Positions 23,977 through 34,437 of a DNA stretch of 64,000 bases are shown one piece after another. The notes beneath the pieces were generated by a model. The model did not search any database, was not told the origin of the DNA, and worked only from the letters and a program-made list of their open reading frames with translations. The translations under genes and the position numbers were made by a program. Every line of letters begins with the position of its first letter. The first letter of the stretch is position 1. The stretch covers positions 417,148,031-417,212,030 of the forward strand of contig NC_066583.1 of NCBI RefSeq assembly GCF_024323335.1, written 5' to 3'. This DNA comes from Lathyrus oleraceus. Its lineage: Eukaryota > Streptophyta > Magnoliopsida > Fabales > Fabaceae.

Positions 23977-25760
23977 TGTACATGAATTGAAATTCAAATG
24001 AAACAACCGACACACATTGATCAAACATGAATAGAATCAAAGTCAATCAATGGTAACCAGAAGCAAGATGAAACTTAGAAGTCAAGAAACAAATAAAATA
24101 TTTTTGGTATTTTTGAAAATTAAAATAATACTTGAATTAAAATAATCAAATAAAGGTCAAACTTTAAATCCATTTCAAATCAACTTGAAAATGTCCAAAT
24201 GGATCATCCTAAATTCAACAAGGTCAAACAAAATTTGACAAAAAATTTCAGCATTTTTGGAAACCAGAAACTATTTTTAAACAATTAAAAATGAATAAAA
24301 TATAACATAATTGAACTAAAATCTCAAATAAATCTCAAATCAATTAAAAAATTGATGAGAATATTTTTCATAGAATCATCATCATTTAAAGATGTTAAGA
24401 AAATATTTTTTCATTTTTTGAATATTGGAAACTATTTAAAATGAATTAAAAATAACCAAAAAAGAGAAAATTCACAAAAAATATCAAATGACAAAATAAA
24501 AAATATTAAAAATCATTTTTAGAAACTAGAATTAAAAAGGGAAATAATGCAATTGGTCCCATAATTTTTTGGATTTAAAATGAAGAAGATATCAATTTTT
24601 GAAATAAAATGAAATAAAGAAAATAAAATGAAATAAATCAGAAAATAGGAAAAGCCTGGCGCGTTGGATCAAGTTTCATTAAATGACGTGGAAGATCCAA
24701 AGGTCATCATGCGCGCGCTCACCATAGTCCAAACTGAAATGAGACACACCAGGCATTATTAAAAGTCATAAAAATGGAAGGCACAGATTCAATCTGGAAA
24801 TCATCATCAATGGCCCAAATTAAATATGGCAACGGGGATGGTGGTGTACACCACCGTCTTCTCCGGCGAGCATGCTAGCTCCGGTGGAAGTTGCAGGTCA
24901 TGAAATCTTAACCAAAATGGACGATCCTCATATCATTGGAAAGCTGGGGTGATGTACATTGTAACACCCCTTTTTCTACCCCAAATTATTTAGCATATAA
25001 TCAGAGTAAATAAGCACGCATATAAACAAAAGGGCGTCACATCGACGTTTTCGAAAACTAAAACTTTCAAAAACCAACAATACACCTGGTCATTCAAAAT
25101 AACACATTTTACTCAACATGAATATTCAAGCGATATGCGTTCGCAGCGGAAAATAAAGAGTACTCATGTAATTCATAATATGATCCATGTCCCATACCAT
25201 GATCATCTCTCAATAATCACTTCAAATAAAATAACACAATTAATGACATAAAGCATATAAAAATAAGATATGAGTTCAATACCACTAATCTACCCAGTGT
25301 TACATGACCAGAGCATTGACTCAATACCTAATTTCAAGCTAAATACGGGAACTCTCCAACTATTCTTGAGCGAGCTACCGTCCACCTACTCCAGCAATAC
25401 TACTCTGTAGTATCTGCACGATACCCATGTAAAGGTAACATTCAAACAAAAAGGGTGAGAATTCAAATCATTATGAAATAGCATAATAAGGCACAATGGA
25501 TTAAAACACAATTTAAGAATTCATCACACTTTTGTATAATTATATCAATGATATTAACAGACAATCATTTCACATAATTCAAATGTACATCACACTCACA
25601 TCAATACACACATTCAATGATCACATAACTATATACGACTCAATGCAAGACAATGTGACTCTATGCATGTGGTACCGCAATATGAACTCAAAGTTTCACC
25701 GCTTTCCGATTCAATATCTAGAATCCAAGCCACGCTTCCGATTCGGACAAGACCAAAGCC

Positions 25761-25933
25761 CTACGTCTGTTTCCAATAAAGGATCACCGCTTAATACTAC
25801 GCCTAATCCCAATCAAGGATTAACGTCTGCTACGTCTGTTTCCAATTAAGGATCACCGCTTAATACTACGCCTGATTCCAATCAAGAATCAACGTCTGCT
25901 ACGTCTGTTTCCAATTAAGGATCACCGCTTGAC
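25761..25933. repeat. 69-bp tandem repeat
   Basis: About two and a half copies of a 69-bp unit, beginning ctacgtctgtttccaat at 25761, 25830 and 25899. Each contains ggatcaccgctt and aatcaag. It lies inside the truncated LTR. Confidence 0.9.
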
Positions 25934-26487
25934 CACTTCCACAATGAAGTCGATTATGCTATGAATGAATGCACACATACCAACACATATGCAATTAAGA
26001 CCCTCTATACCGTCTTAACATTCCATATATCACCATAACTCACAATTGGTACATATATACATTCATCACAACACATCATCTACTATTTCATATATACATC
26101 CATAACCATAAATCATTCACCATTCAATAATGGTATACATACACATTCATACAATATTTTATTTTCATCATGATAAAATTCATGGCATTTATAAATCACA
26201 TAATATTTTATAACATGGAACAATAATAATAATCCTTTACGTTATCTTTAGTCATGTTATTTCACAATCAAACATATAAACCATGTTTAACACCCATCAA
26301 AATAGAATTCATAGAATTTGTAAGACGTATAATACACTATAATATGATATCATAATAATAGCCTTTTTCATTATCTTACCAATGCATTCGTCCGCATTCA
26401 AAACGGAGTTATAATGCTCAATTAATTCATTAATCTATCTTAATCAAGATTTAGATTAATATTTATTCATTGCATAAGTATTCAACG

Positions 26488-26570
26488 ACAACCTCTCTAG
26501 CCTAGTGGTAAGGCATGTACAGTTTCAGGGAGGTCTTGGGTTCGAACCCCACTGGTGACAAATTCTATAT
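26488..26570 (+). repeat. tRNA-related, SINE-like segment with A and B boxes
   Basis: TAGCCTAGTGGTAAGG at 26498-26513 fits the RNA polymerase III A box, and its D-arm can pair (GCCT with AGGC). GGGTTCGAACCC at 26538-26549 is a perfect B box. The acceptor and anticodon stems do not pair, so this is not a working tRNA gene. It is better read as the head of a tRNA-derived SINE or a tRNA relic. Ends and target duplications could not be defined. Confidence 0.5.
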
Positions 26571-26744
26571 AGACAGAAAATTAAATTCTGTTTCATAACA
26601 GTGTTAACCGGTTAACGCCCTGGCTTTTCCTCTCCTCTTTCTCTATTGCTTCTAGTGCCCAAGTGAATTCTAATTCTCACTAAAGTGAAAGTTTTGCAGC
26701 ATGTAAGGCGCCTTAAGGTTGGTTTGGAATGAAGATCTGCATCT

Positions 26745-26754
26745 CTATATATAG
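26745..26754 (-). promoter_or_regulatory. Likely TATA box of the Ogre-1 5' LTR
   Basis: CTATATATAG lies in the LTR on the minus strand. The second Ogre LTR has a TATAAATAAC box at the equivalent place (about 60242-60251). The nested LTR fragment lies just downstream of this box and would be in the transcribed leader. Confidence 0.55.
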
Positions 26755-28273
26755 CAAAGCATGATGGAAGCAAGGTGAAATCCATGTGTGCATGAAATGA
26801 GGGCCTCCATGCATGGGCCTGTACAGGCGCATGGGAGGCCCAAATGCAATTGATTTGGCATGCTGAAATCATATGAAGCTGAAATGGACGTGTACATGGC
26901 ATTGTAAATGAGTGTGCATGAAGTTTTCAACATAGTTTCCAAAAATGCACATAAATCTTCCCTTCTTCGAAAATACTTCTTACCAAAATGAAACATGGCC
27001 TTGTGGGTAATGGTTGGAAAGGTCTTGACATGAGGAACAATTGTTATGTTGAACAAAAAATCCATTTGGAATTGGGAAATTAATGAAAACTGGTCATAAA
27101 GTTCAAGGTGCAAAACATGTGTATGTGAATTTTGCCAAAATGAACCAACTTCAAGCCCTTTTGTTTCAATGATGCAAGCCCCAAATGACAAAACCTTCAA
27201 CATAAAAGTTGTAGATATTTTCAAGACAAAAAATTTGGACTTAAATTTTGCATCATTTGGTTTTTTGATAAGAGAGTTATGGGCACTTGAAGTTGGACTT
27301 TTTCACATTTCGATGCCTTTGGTCCAAAGCGACCTATAATGTTTTGCATTATCACATGTGTTTGTTTTAGGATTATGAAAATTTATTCAACATAAAAAAT
27401 GAAGTAGACATCTTAAAATTTCCAATTCATTTGATCCCACCTCAAAAATCATGAAAAATGAGTGAGTTAGGTCTTTGGGAAGTTGACCCAAAATTAGGGT
27501 TTCAGTCAAAATGACCTATAATGTTTTGAAATGGATGATGACCTTCCAAGCTTCAAATCAATTTTTGATGAACATGAAAGTTGTTAATATGGTTCTTAAG
27601 AACATTTGTCCTCTTAGGGTCATCTTCATTTTACAAACACATTAAAATTTAGGTCTCAGTGGATTTCAAAATAGTCAGGTGAATTGACTGATCAACTTCT
27701 CAAGTCCAAACTACAAATCTTGATGAATTGATGATTGAGGACACTCATATGGGCACATATATGCATAAAATGATGAATCAAAGAACTTCCCTTGATTGTA
27801 TTTGATCATGGGTTGAGGTTGCCTCATGAGCAAGGCATAGTTGATGCACAGATGAATTAGGGTTTCCTTGGGAAACAATCCTCAAGCCCTTTGGTTTATC
27901 TTGATCAAATTGACAAATTGAGATACTTGGGAGGCATATATGATGATTGAGAGCTTTGTGAACCATTGTCATGCTTGCTTTCAACTTCATCTGGCCATTC
28001 TTTGAGCATAGAGGCCTCCTAGGAGCCTTGGATCTTATGATTGCTCAAGCTACAAAACAAAAGATGTTAGTGACATATTTTTATGCTTTTGGTTAGTAAA
28101 CAAAATAAGAAAAGAAATAATATACAATTCAAGCATGCTTGGTGGTCTCAAACCAACTCACACAAATCCCACCCTAGGGTAAAGGATCCAAGATGCTATG
28201 ATCCTTGAGGCAAATGCAATGTGCATTAATATGATGCCATGAGGGATCTTAGGGTCAAAATTAGGGTCTTACA

Positions 28274-28888
28274 CTTTGACCATTTTGCAAAAAGATAGAA
28301 ACTTTGGCCTTATGCCATTGCATTTTCAAACTTCTTTTCTTAAATCAAACTTGTAAATAAACTTAACCATACTTGACTTAAACTTTCAAAAAGCCAAAAA
28401 GAACTAACTCATTCAAACCATTTTTAGGCCTTTGTGCCTTTCAAACTTATTTTTTGTTAAAAGCAATGCATCCACTTTGAAATTTGTATCACGAACTACG
28501 AGGTTTTGATACCTCATTTTTATGTTGGTACGTAGGCACAAGACCGAAGGTCTTGCCAAACACAAAAAAATAATTAATGAATTCTTTTCTCATCCCCCCA
28601 TTCTATTTGTTTGTAAACATCATTTTATACAAAATAAATATGCACACAAAAAGGGTTCCCTTGGAGTACCTAGGACACTTTGGATGCTAACACCTTCCCT
28701 CTGTGTAACCAACCCCCTTACCTGTAATCTCTGACATTTTATTAGTTTTGATTTGAAAACTTCTTACCTTTTGGGTTTTGTTCGTACTTTTTCCCTTTTC
28801 CCTTGGAAACAATAAAAGCGCGGTGGAGACTCTTGTTATTTAACCTCTATCTTATCCATAGCTCGATGATCATGAATTTACTGCTACA
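28274..28888 (+). repeat. 3' part of a plus-strand Tat/Ogre-like LTR (Ogre-1 insertion target)
   Basis: The plus strand from about 28640 to 28888 is homologous to the reverse complement of 22041-22280, the 3' end of the Ogre LTR: shared gtaaccaacccccttacc, tctctgaca, then gcgcggtgga and a terminus ctgctaca. This is therefore the tail of another LTR in plus orientation, cut by Ogre-1 at 28273/28274. No standard primer-binding site follows it. Confidence 0.7.
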
Positions 28889-29596
28889 CAAACCAACAAA
28901 AGATCATGGCAGATGTTGAATAGGTAAACCCTACCTACAAGGACACCTTGGCACAATTCCAGAGAAAATGGATTTGTTTCAAGGAAATATGGATGCAATC
29001 ATGGAGTACCTTCGCGCTCAGAAGGCTACTACTGTTTCCAACACTACTACTATTATTGCTTCCAATGCAACTATTGTTACTACTACAGTTGTTGATACTA
29101 TTGCTGTTGTTGTTGAGATCTCAATCGAGACCGTGATTCAACCTGTTGCTAATCAGCCTAGCTCTCAACATGGTCCAAGTAGGCACGTCGTTTCCTACCC
29201 ATGAGAAATTCCTCTGAGTTATACTCCCTAGATTGCTAATGGAAATTCTTTTGTTCTGTATAAACCATTTGTTGTGCATCCTTCCAATGGGAATTATGTT
29301 GCCTATCCTTGGGGTATGCTTACTGATCATTCTCCTCAGGTAGTTGATGCTGAAAACCATGAGATTCCTCAAGGCCAAACTTGTTAGAATTATGCTTTGG
29401 CCACCACTGAAACATATGATGACAATGAGCCCAAACACAAAGGTCCTCGCATTCATTTTCAGATTCCTCGTCAAGTTGTTCAACCTACTGTTCATAATCC
29501 TTATCAAGTTGTTCAAAATGTTTACTCTGGGATGCCCATAGCCTATCCTGGGGCATCTGCTGCTAATATGATGCCACAAATGCCTTCCAATGTTGC
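28889..29596 (+). pseudogene. Degenerate gag N-terminus of a plus-strand Tat/Ogre-like element
   Basis: Starts ATGGCAGATGTTGAA at 28906 and shows gag-like pieces in shifting frames (KMDLFQGNMDAIMEYLRAQK-type coil region, then NEPKHKGPRIHFQIP near 29420-29480). A stop after five codons, a frameshift near 28965 and later stops make it non-functional. It ends where the LTR of element D was inserted (29597). Confidence 0.6.
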
Positions 29597-30229
29597 TGTT
29601 AGTTGACAAACTTTGGCCAGAGAAGAAAGCCAGTTCGACTAATGAACTTGTCAGAGCATCCTCGACAGGATGGTGGATGCGTCCATAGGTCGACATTTTC
29701 AAGCTTCGGTCGAAGTCGAACTGCTTGAATGGTGAAGGCAGTCATGGGCAACCAAAGAATGTGGGTAGTTATTTACCAACATGGGGGAAGTGGACCAACA
29801 CGTGGCATCACGAGATGGTTTTGTAACCTCCAGACGGTTACTTTCAGTTAGTATTTAAGCCAGTGTTAGGGGAGATTCTAGAGGGGCATTTTGAATATTT
29901 GCAGTAGGAGTAAAACTTGAAGTACCAAAGCGTTTATGAGAAAAGAGTCAATCTCCTCAAAAAAATGTACTTTGCCTCCATTATACATTCATACGTCATT
30001 TAATCTTACCAAATTTACCTTTATGTCTTGCTTTACCATTTAAAAGTTCCCTTTTTGTTTTACTTTTACCATGCTCCTAACTCATCAAGAGTTACGTTTA
30101 CATTTTTAAACCTTTCAAAGACAGTGTTTACCAAAACACCATACGCCTAAACGCTAAGTCCATAACTTTGTAGCCGGTCCTGCAAGTAACCCTCTTATAG
30201 GAAGGCTAGAGATTGTTGATGAAACAACA
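29597..30229 (+). repeat. 5' LTR of element D
   Basis: A 633-bp segment from TGTTAGTTGAC to GAAACAACA, with matched TGTT/AACA ends, followed after three bases by a TGG-initial primer-binding site. A TATTTAAG box at 29852-29859 is a plausible promoter. No partner LTR is present in the window, so the borders rest on the termini and the adjacent primer site. Confidence 0.75.
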
Positions 30230-30232
30230 AAT

Positions 30233-30250
30233 TGGCACACCTAGTGGGAC
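30233..30250 (+). other. Primer-binding site of element D
   Basis: TGGCACACCTAGTGGGAC lies three bases after the LTR end. This form resembles sites common in Tat/Athila-type legume elements. I cannot name the tRNA with certainty. Confidence 0.6.
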
Positions 30251-30268
30251 CTCAATAGTGTTAGGTGT

Positions 30269-31602
30269 ATGCGATTGCACAGTGTAAAAATGATGTCTCC
30301 TAGACCCCACGAAGAAGCATCTTTGACGGGAGACACAGCGACGCCCCAGGCTGCCTATATCGGCTCTAGCGTGGCATCGGCGATTTCGATAGTGTTTGTA
30401 GGGCCAATTTTGATGCCGTGTCAGCCACAAACGCCAACACCAATAACCTTGGGAACTGTTGGGCAACATATGCCCAGTTTCACGGTCCCCATGCACCGAA
30501 CATTGGGAATGTCGACTGAGTTTATGGCAAGTATGCATAACCTTGGTTCGACTTACAGCGATACCTCATCATCACCATTCCCTCGCTACCAAGGGTTTAG
30601 AAATTTGGCAACCCCATTTGGTCGACCCCCAGGTTTCGGACTGACGTCTCAGTCAATCCCAACTTTTACGTCAAGTTCTGTCGTCGTTATGAGACAACAG
30701 ATGAACGAGAGTAACCATGAAATGGTAGACATGCTAACTCAACAAATAAGTACCATATTGAGGCCATTGATCCAGGATTCGACGCAGAGTTACCAACAGT
30801 TGGCAACCCAAATGACAAGGTTAAGAGACTTTTTGGGAGCCCCAAGAGCTCAGGTCTGTCGGAACTCTACACCTCCTCCTCGACCGGAATATTAAGAATT
30901 CAAATATATCCCACGGTTGGCATGAAGCCCCCCCGTAGTAATGGTTAACCGTAACCAGGTAGTCCGACAAGTTCGACACAAGGCATCTATGGGGGAACAA
31001 AACTTAGAAACCATCGTAGAACGGATCATAGTATGAAATGAAGTAAGTCCTTGCCTAAAGAGGCTGACTTACTCTTCACCTCTACCATATTTTGTCTTAC
31101 AAACATAATTTCCTAGGGGGTTGAAAGTTCCGAAATTTACCAAGTTCGCTGGGGATACTGAAGAGTCCACCGTCGAACACGTGGCCAGGTACCAGATTGA
31201 GGATGGTGACATTGAGAACAATGAGGACTTGAAGTTAAAATACTTCCCAAGTTCTCTTACAAAACACGCGTTTACATGGTTCACAACGCTACCTCCACAG
31301 TCGATCCAAACGTGGACACAATTAGAGAGATTGTTCCATGAAATTTTTTACATGGGACAATCGAAGATAGCGTTAAGAGAAATGTTGTTGAGTCAGTTGA
31401 TCAGTACCTGAACAGGTTTAGACTGTTGAAGGCACGATGATTTACTTAAGTCCCTGAATAAGAATTAGTCTAGATGGCGGATAGGGTCTACATTATTCTA
31501 TAAGGAAAAAGCCGGATACTCAGTATCTTAGAGATATGGCCCAATTGGTTGATAGGTTTCGACGTATCGAACGCTTGAAAGCTGAGAAGTTCAAGGAGGG
31601 TC
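30269..31602 (+). pseudogene. Element D gag, 5' portion
   Basis: The first open block (30269-30895) is a Pro/Ser/Gln-rich gag N-terminus ending PPPRPEY. The same frame continues through several stops into VPKFTKFAGDTEESTVEHVA and FTWFTTLPPQSIQTW (31121-31411), the capsid core. It then breaks into another frame with YLRDMAQLVDRFRRIERLK before the derivative insertion at 31603-31607. In the family this protein forms the particle. This copy is decayed. Confidence 0.8.
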
Positions 31603-31607
31603 GATAT

Positions 31608-33294
31608 TGTAACACCCCAAAATTTCCCCTCCTCATTCATGCATTTATTTAGCATTTCATATTTCATTTCATCATGTCAATCCGAATTAGATCCAAAAAA
31701 AAAAAACGAAAAAAAAAATGAATTTTTTTTTAATTAATTAAATAAATAAAATATAATAAAATTTTTTGGATTTGGACCTTTCTCAAAAGCCCACTAAGCT
31801 ACCAATATCAGCCTATAAATACTAGAGTTTCATTGAAACAAAAGCCACACAGAAGAGGAGAAGAAGGAAGAGAAGCAAAATACTCTGAGGTTTCCTTGGA
31901 ACAAAACCCTGAGGAAAAAGATAGTGAGAGAAGACCTAACGGAGTTCAGAGCAGCCTCCAAACCCTGAAGGGAACTCAACTACACAGAATCACCTCTGCC
32001 TCACATAAACCCTGAAGATTGTTTTGTAAACCTCACGGGTGCAACTCAATTTCAATCAAGCTCCCCAATCAGGTTTGCCTTTATTCCCATTACCTTTTGC
32101 TTTGAAGTTGAATACTCTGAATGTATGAGGTATGATGGATGAATTTCATTAGGTTTTTCGCCCATGGGTTTAATATGTATATGAATGTATAAACAATTCC
32201 TTGAATGTTTAACCGTTTAATTTTTGAGTGTATGCCACAGGGTTTGAGGTTTCTGATACCATACTGTTATTCATGATAAAAATGCTTATGGTGTTTCACT
32301 AACCCTTTTGTTGAGTTTTTGTGAGGGCTCACATGACTTTTGCAGGGATAACTTGCGTGGTTTCCCACTTTATTTGTGGGATAACCCCTGGAGGTTCATT
32401 CCGATTACCTGTACTGACCCACTTTCTTTGATGATGTTAGCTTGGAAGGATCTCAGGGTTTCCCATTCCTCTAATTGTTGTTACTTCGGATCTTTATCCG
32501 CATGGTACTTTTACATTTTTCCCGTATTTTACTGCTTTCCTAGCTGGAAGACCTCGATAGGAGGCAACGTTTGAGCCCCTTGGTGGCATTTTACTTTGAC
32601 ATACATGTTTTGTGTTTTGTATTCATATCCCCACATGTAGCGCGGTTCCTTCGTCAAGGACTTCCTGTTTGCCCTTGAGCATCCCAAACCCTAAAACCCA
32701 AAGCAACACGTTTACTCCTTCTACTACAGGCGAGTAAGTCTCCGAAGGTCGAGCATCCGGTAGATTGCGTAGTGACGTCGTTCGTCCAAAACCCAATCCA
32801 CAACCCCGTAGTTAGCCGAACTACGTCTTGCTCTGATTCTCATTCCAGATGAGATACGTAGGCATAAGACGCGATGTCTTAGCGAGCACACATCCCCTTA
32901 ACCCATAGGTCAGCCGAGCTACGAAGACTCTGATTCTCATATTCATATGAGATACGTATGCAGTGGATGCAACATCCGCGCGAGTCATTTTCATTTAACC
33001 TTTTTTTTTTGGCAAACAGCACAAGATAAACCCACACCCTTTAGACAAGAACTACAAAAGTGGATCCCGTAGAGTACTACGGATGCGTATGGGTGCTAAT
33101 ATCTTCCCTTCGCATAACCGACTCCCGAACCCAAGATTTGGTTGCGAGACCCCGTCTTGTCCTTTCCTTTTTTCAGGTTTACTTCGAGCGTTTCCTTTCC
33201 CTCCTTTGGGGTGAATAACGCGCGGTGGCGACTCTTCTGTCTTTTTCTTTCGCCGGTTGTGTTTTTTTCGCATTCCATTTTTCAGGTTGCGACA
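31608..33294 (+). repeat. 5' LTR of the derivative
   Basis: 1687 bp, TGTAACACCCC to GGTTGCGACA. It has a TATAAATA box at 31814-31821 and an A-rich slippage region at 31691-31730, which accounts for most of the length difference from the 3' LTR. The open frame at 32308-32574 is repeated in the other LTR but shows no coding features. Confidence 0.95.
31814..31821 (+). promoter_or_regulatory. TATA box of the derivative LTR
   Basis: GCCTATAAATACTAGAG is a textbook plant TATA context about 210 bp into the LTR. The 3' LTR copy is at 51573-51580. Confidence 0.8.
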
Positions 33295-33296
33295 GC

Positions 33297-33314
33297 TGGC
33301 GACTCTGCTTGGGA
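33297..33314 (+). other. Primer-binding site of the derivative (tRNA-Arg type)
   Basis: TGGCGACTCTGCTTGGGA starts two bases after the 5' LTR. It differs at one position from the Ogre-1 site. Confidence 0.9.
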
Positions 33315-34437
33315 CATATAGAAGTTGACCTCTTGCTGGTCCATCTTCCCTAAGCGATTCCCTCCTAGCTTGTGTGATTTCTTGTTTATTGGGTGTTCAT
33401 GCTTTTGTACAGCTATTTATTTACTTGCTTTACCTTATTGCATTGTGTATATATCATTGCTGTTTCTGTTGGCTGGCTGCTTGGTGATCTTTGTGAGATG
33501 AGTTCTATACCCGAACTCGAGTGCACTTAGGATAGGAGAATGGCATAGTCCTGTCAACTTGTGTGGAGTATTCCTTAGCGAGTTGACTTGCAAGCCCATT
33601 CACTTGGTGGAGGTCATGTTGAGATCAATAATGTCACATAAGTAAGTTGTGGTTAGACATTACTTGTTCCAATATAGACCTAAGAAGCCGAGGACCTTAG
33701 TTTACCAAACCCATCTTGGCCTATTCGTAGGACGTAGTGCGAAAGTCGTTCAAGTGTGAGATTTGATACGATTGTTACGCGATACTACACTCATAAGAGT
33801 CTCTCTTGAGAATATTTTTGGAATACGAGTAGTCGTTCCTCTGAAAATATCCGAAAGATGGGATTATGACTATGGGAACCCTTTTGTAGAACATGTTTGG
33901 CAGGTTTAAACCTTAGTACACTCCTTTTGGGTGGTTCTTAACCTAAACTCCATGCTCGTGACTTGCAACAAACCCTTGATTCATGGTTAATCCGATCAGG
34001 TATCCTTAATATCAATGAAACTCGGGTGTTGATAAGGTGTAAACCATAATCCACCAAAATGGGTGGTTGATATTAAGGATAACATGATCCATCCCATGAC
34101 CTTTGTTTGGTGTGCTCTTAATTTCTCTCCAGACAGTGCAACCTGACAGATGTTCAAGCGGATCCATCAATTCTGATTGACATGCCTTTGCATTGCATAA
34201 CATCATCTGCATATTTGCATCCAACATCTCATGCTTATTCATTTGCAGGGTATTCCCTTTCAAAACGGGGGTGCCTTAAAACTAAACAAGTAGTGCATCG
34301 CATACCATGCATATTAACCCTTGTCTGTTTTGCAGGTGTCACCGCAGTGTCTAATGTTTGTTCCCTGTATCAGGCGTGTTATTGGTCCCAAGCGAGTTCA
34401 CAGATACCCGACAAAGGAAAACCGTCCACGACTAGCG
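33315..34437 (+). other. 5' leader of the derivative
   Basis: 1.1 kb of non-coding leader. Positions 33510-34140 match the reverse complement of the Ogre-1 leader (about 21220-21870), including words such as gacgtagtgcg and acactcataagagtctctct. There is no ORF1: gag follows directly, unlike in Ogre-1. Possible acceptor-like tttgcag sites occur near 34245 and 34330. Confidence 0.8.
34001..34081 (+). other. Conserved leader stem-loop (derivative copy)
   Basis: TATCCTTAATATCAA (34001-34015) pairs perfectly with TTGATATTAAGGATA (34067-34081). An inner hairpin CCACC/GGTGG (34051-34055 and 34062-34066) sits in the loop. Confidence 0.85.

Larger units (their letters stand above)
24960..26620 (-). 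mobile_element. Truncated Tekay-related LTR inside the Ogre-1 LTR
   Basis: Starts exactly with TGTAACACCCC and shares the order of landmarks with the Tekay LTRs (cgcagcgga, gtgttacatgaccagagcat, gggtgag), but most of the sequence differs, so it is another family of that lineage. The expected GGGTGTTACA end is missing. The sequence fades after the palindrome GTTAACCGGTTAAC (about 26604-26617), and no target duplication is visible. Compared with the second Ogre LTR, some 400 bp of Ogre sequence (about 59790-60180) is absent here, so a deletion accompanied or followed the insertion. The right limit is approximate. Confidence 0.65.
22041..28273 (-). repeat. Ogre-1 5' LTR, with a nested LTR fragment
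   Basis: On the minus strand the LTR starts TGTAAGACCCTAATTTTGA (28273) and ends ACCCCGCTACA (22041), next to the primer-binding site. It spans 6233 bp, of which about 1.66 kb (24960 to about 26620) is a foreign fragment, leaving about 4.6 kb, a normal Ogre LTR size. A second copy of the same family lies at 56908 to about 60620. It contains a (GAA)n run, a duplicated 26-bp word (ctaaaggcatgaggcctagtt, about 23258 and 23304) and a TATA box near 26750. The second LTR of Ogre-1 is left of the window. Confidence 0.9.

Noticed and set aside
26488..26570. Functional tRNA gene
   Set aside because: A and B boxes are present, but acceptor and anticodon stems do not pair, so only a tRNA-related relic is claimed.
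26612..27224. Minus-strand ORFs of 96 and 159 codons in the Ogre LTR
   Set aside because: They lie in non-coding LTR sequence; the matching region of the second LTR (60240-60620) does not keep the frames, and no domain is recognisable.
31833..32574. ORFs of 60 and 88 codons in the derivative LTR, repeated at 51592-52333
   Set aside because: Present twice because LTRs are duplicated; no coding features.
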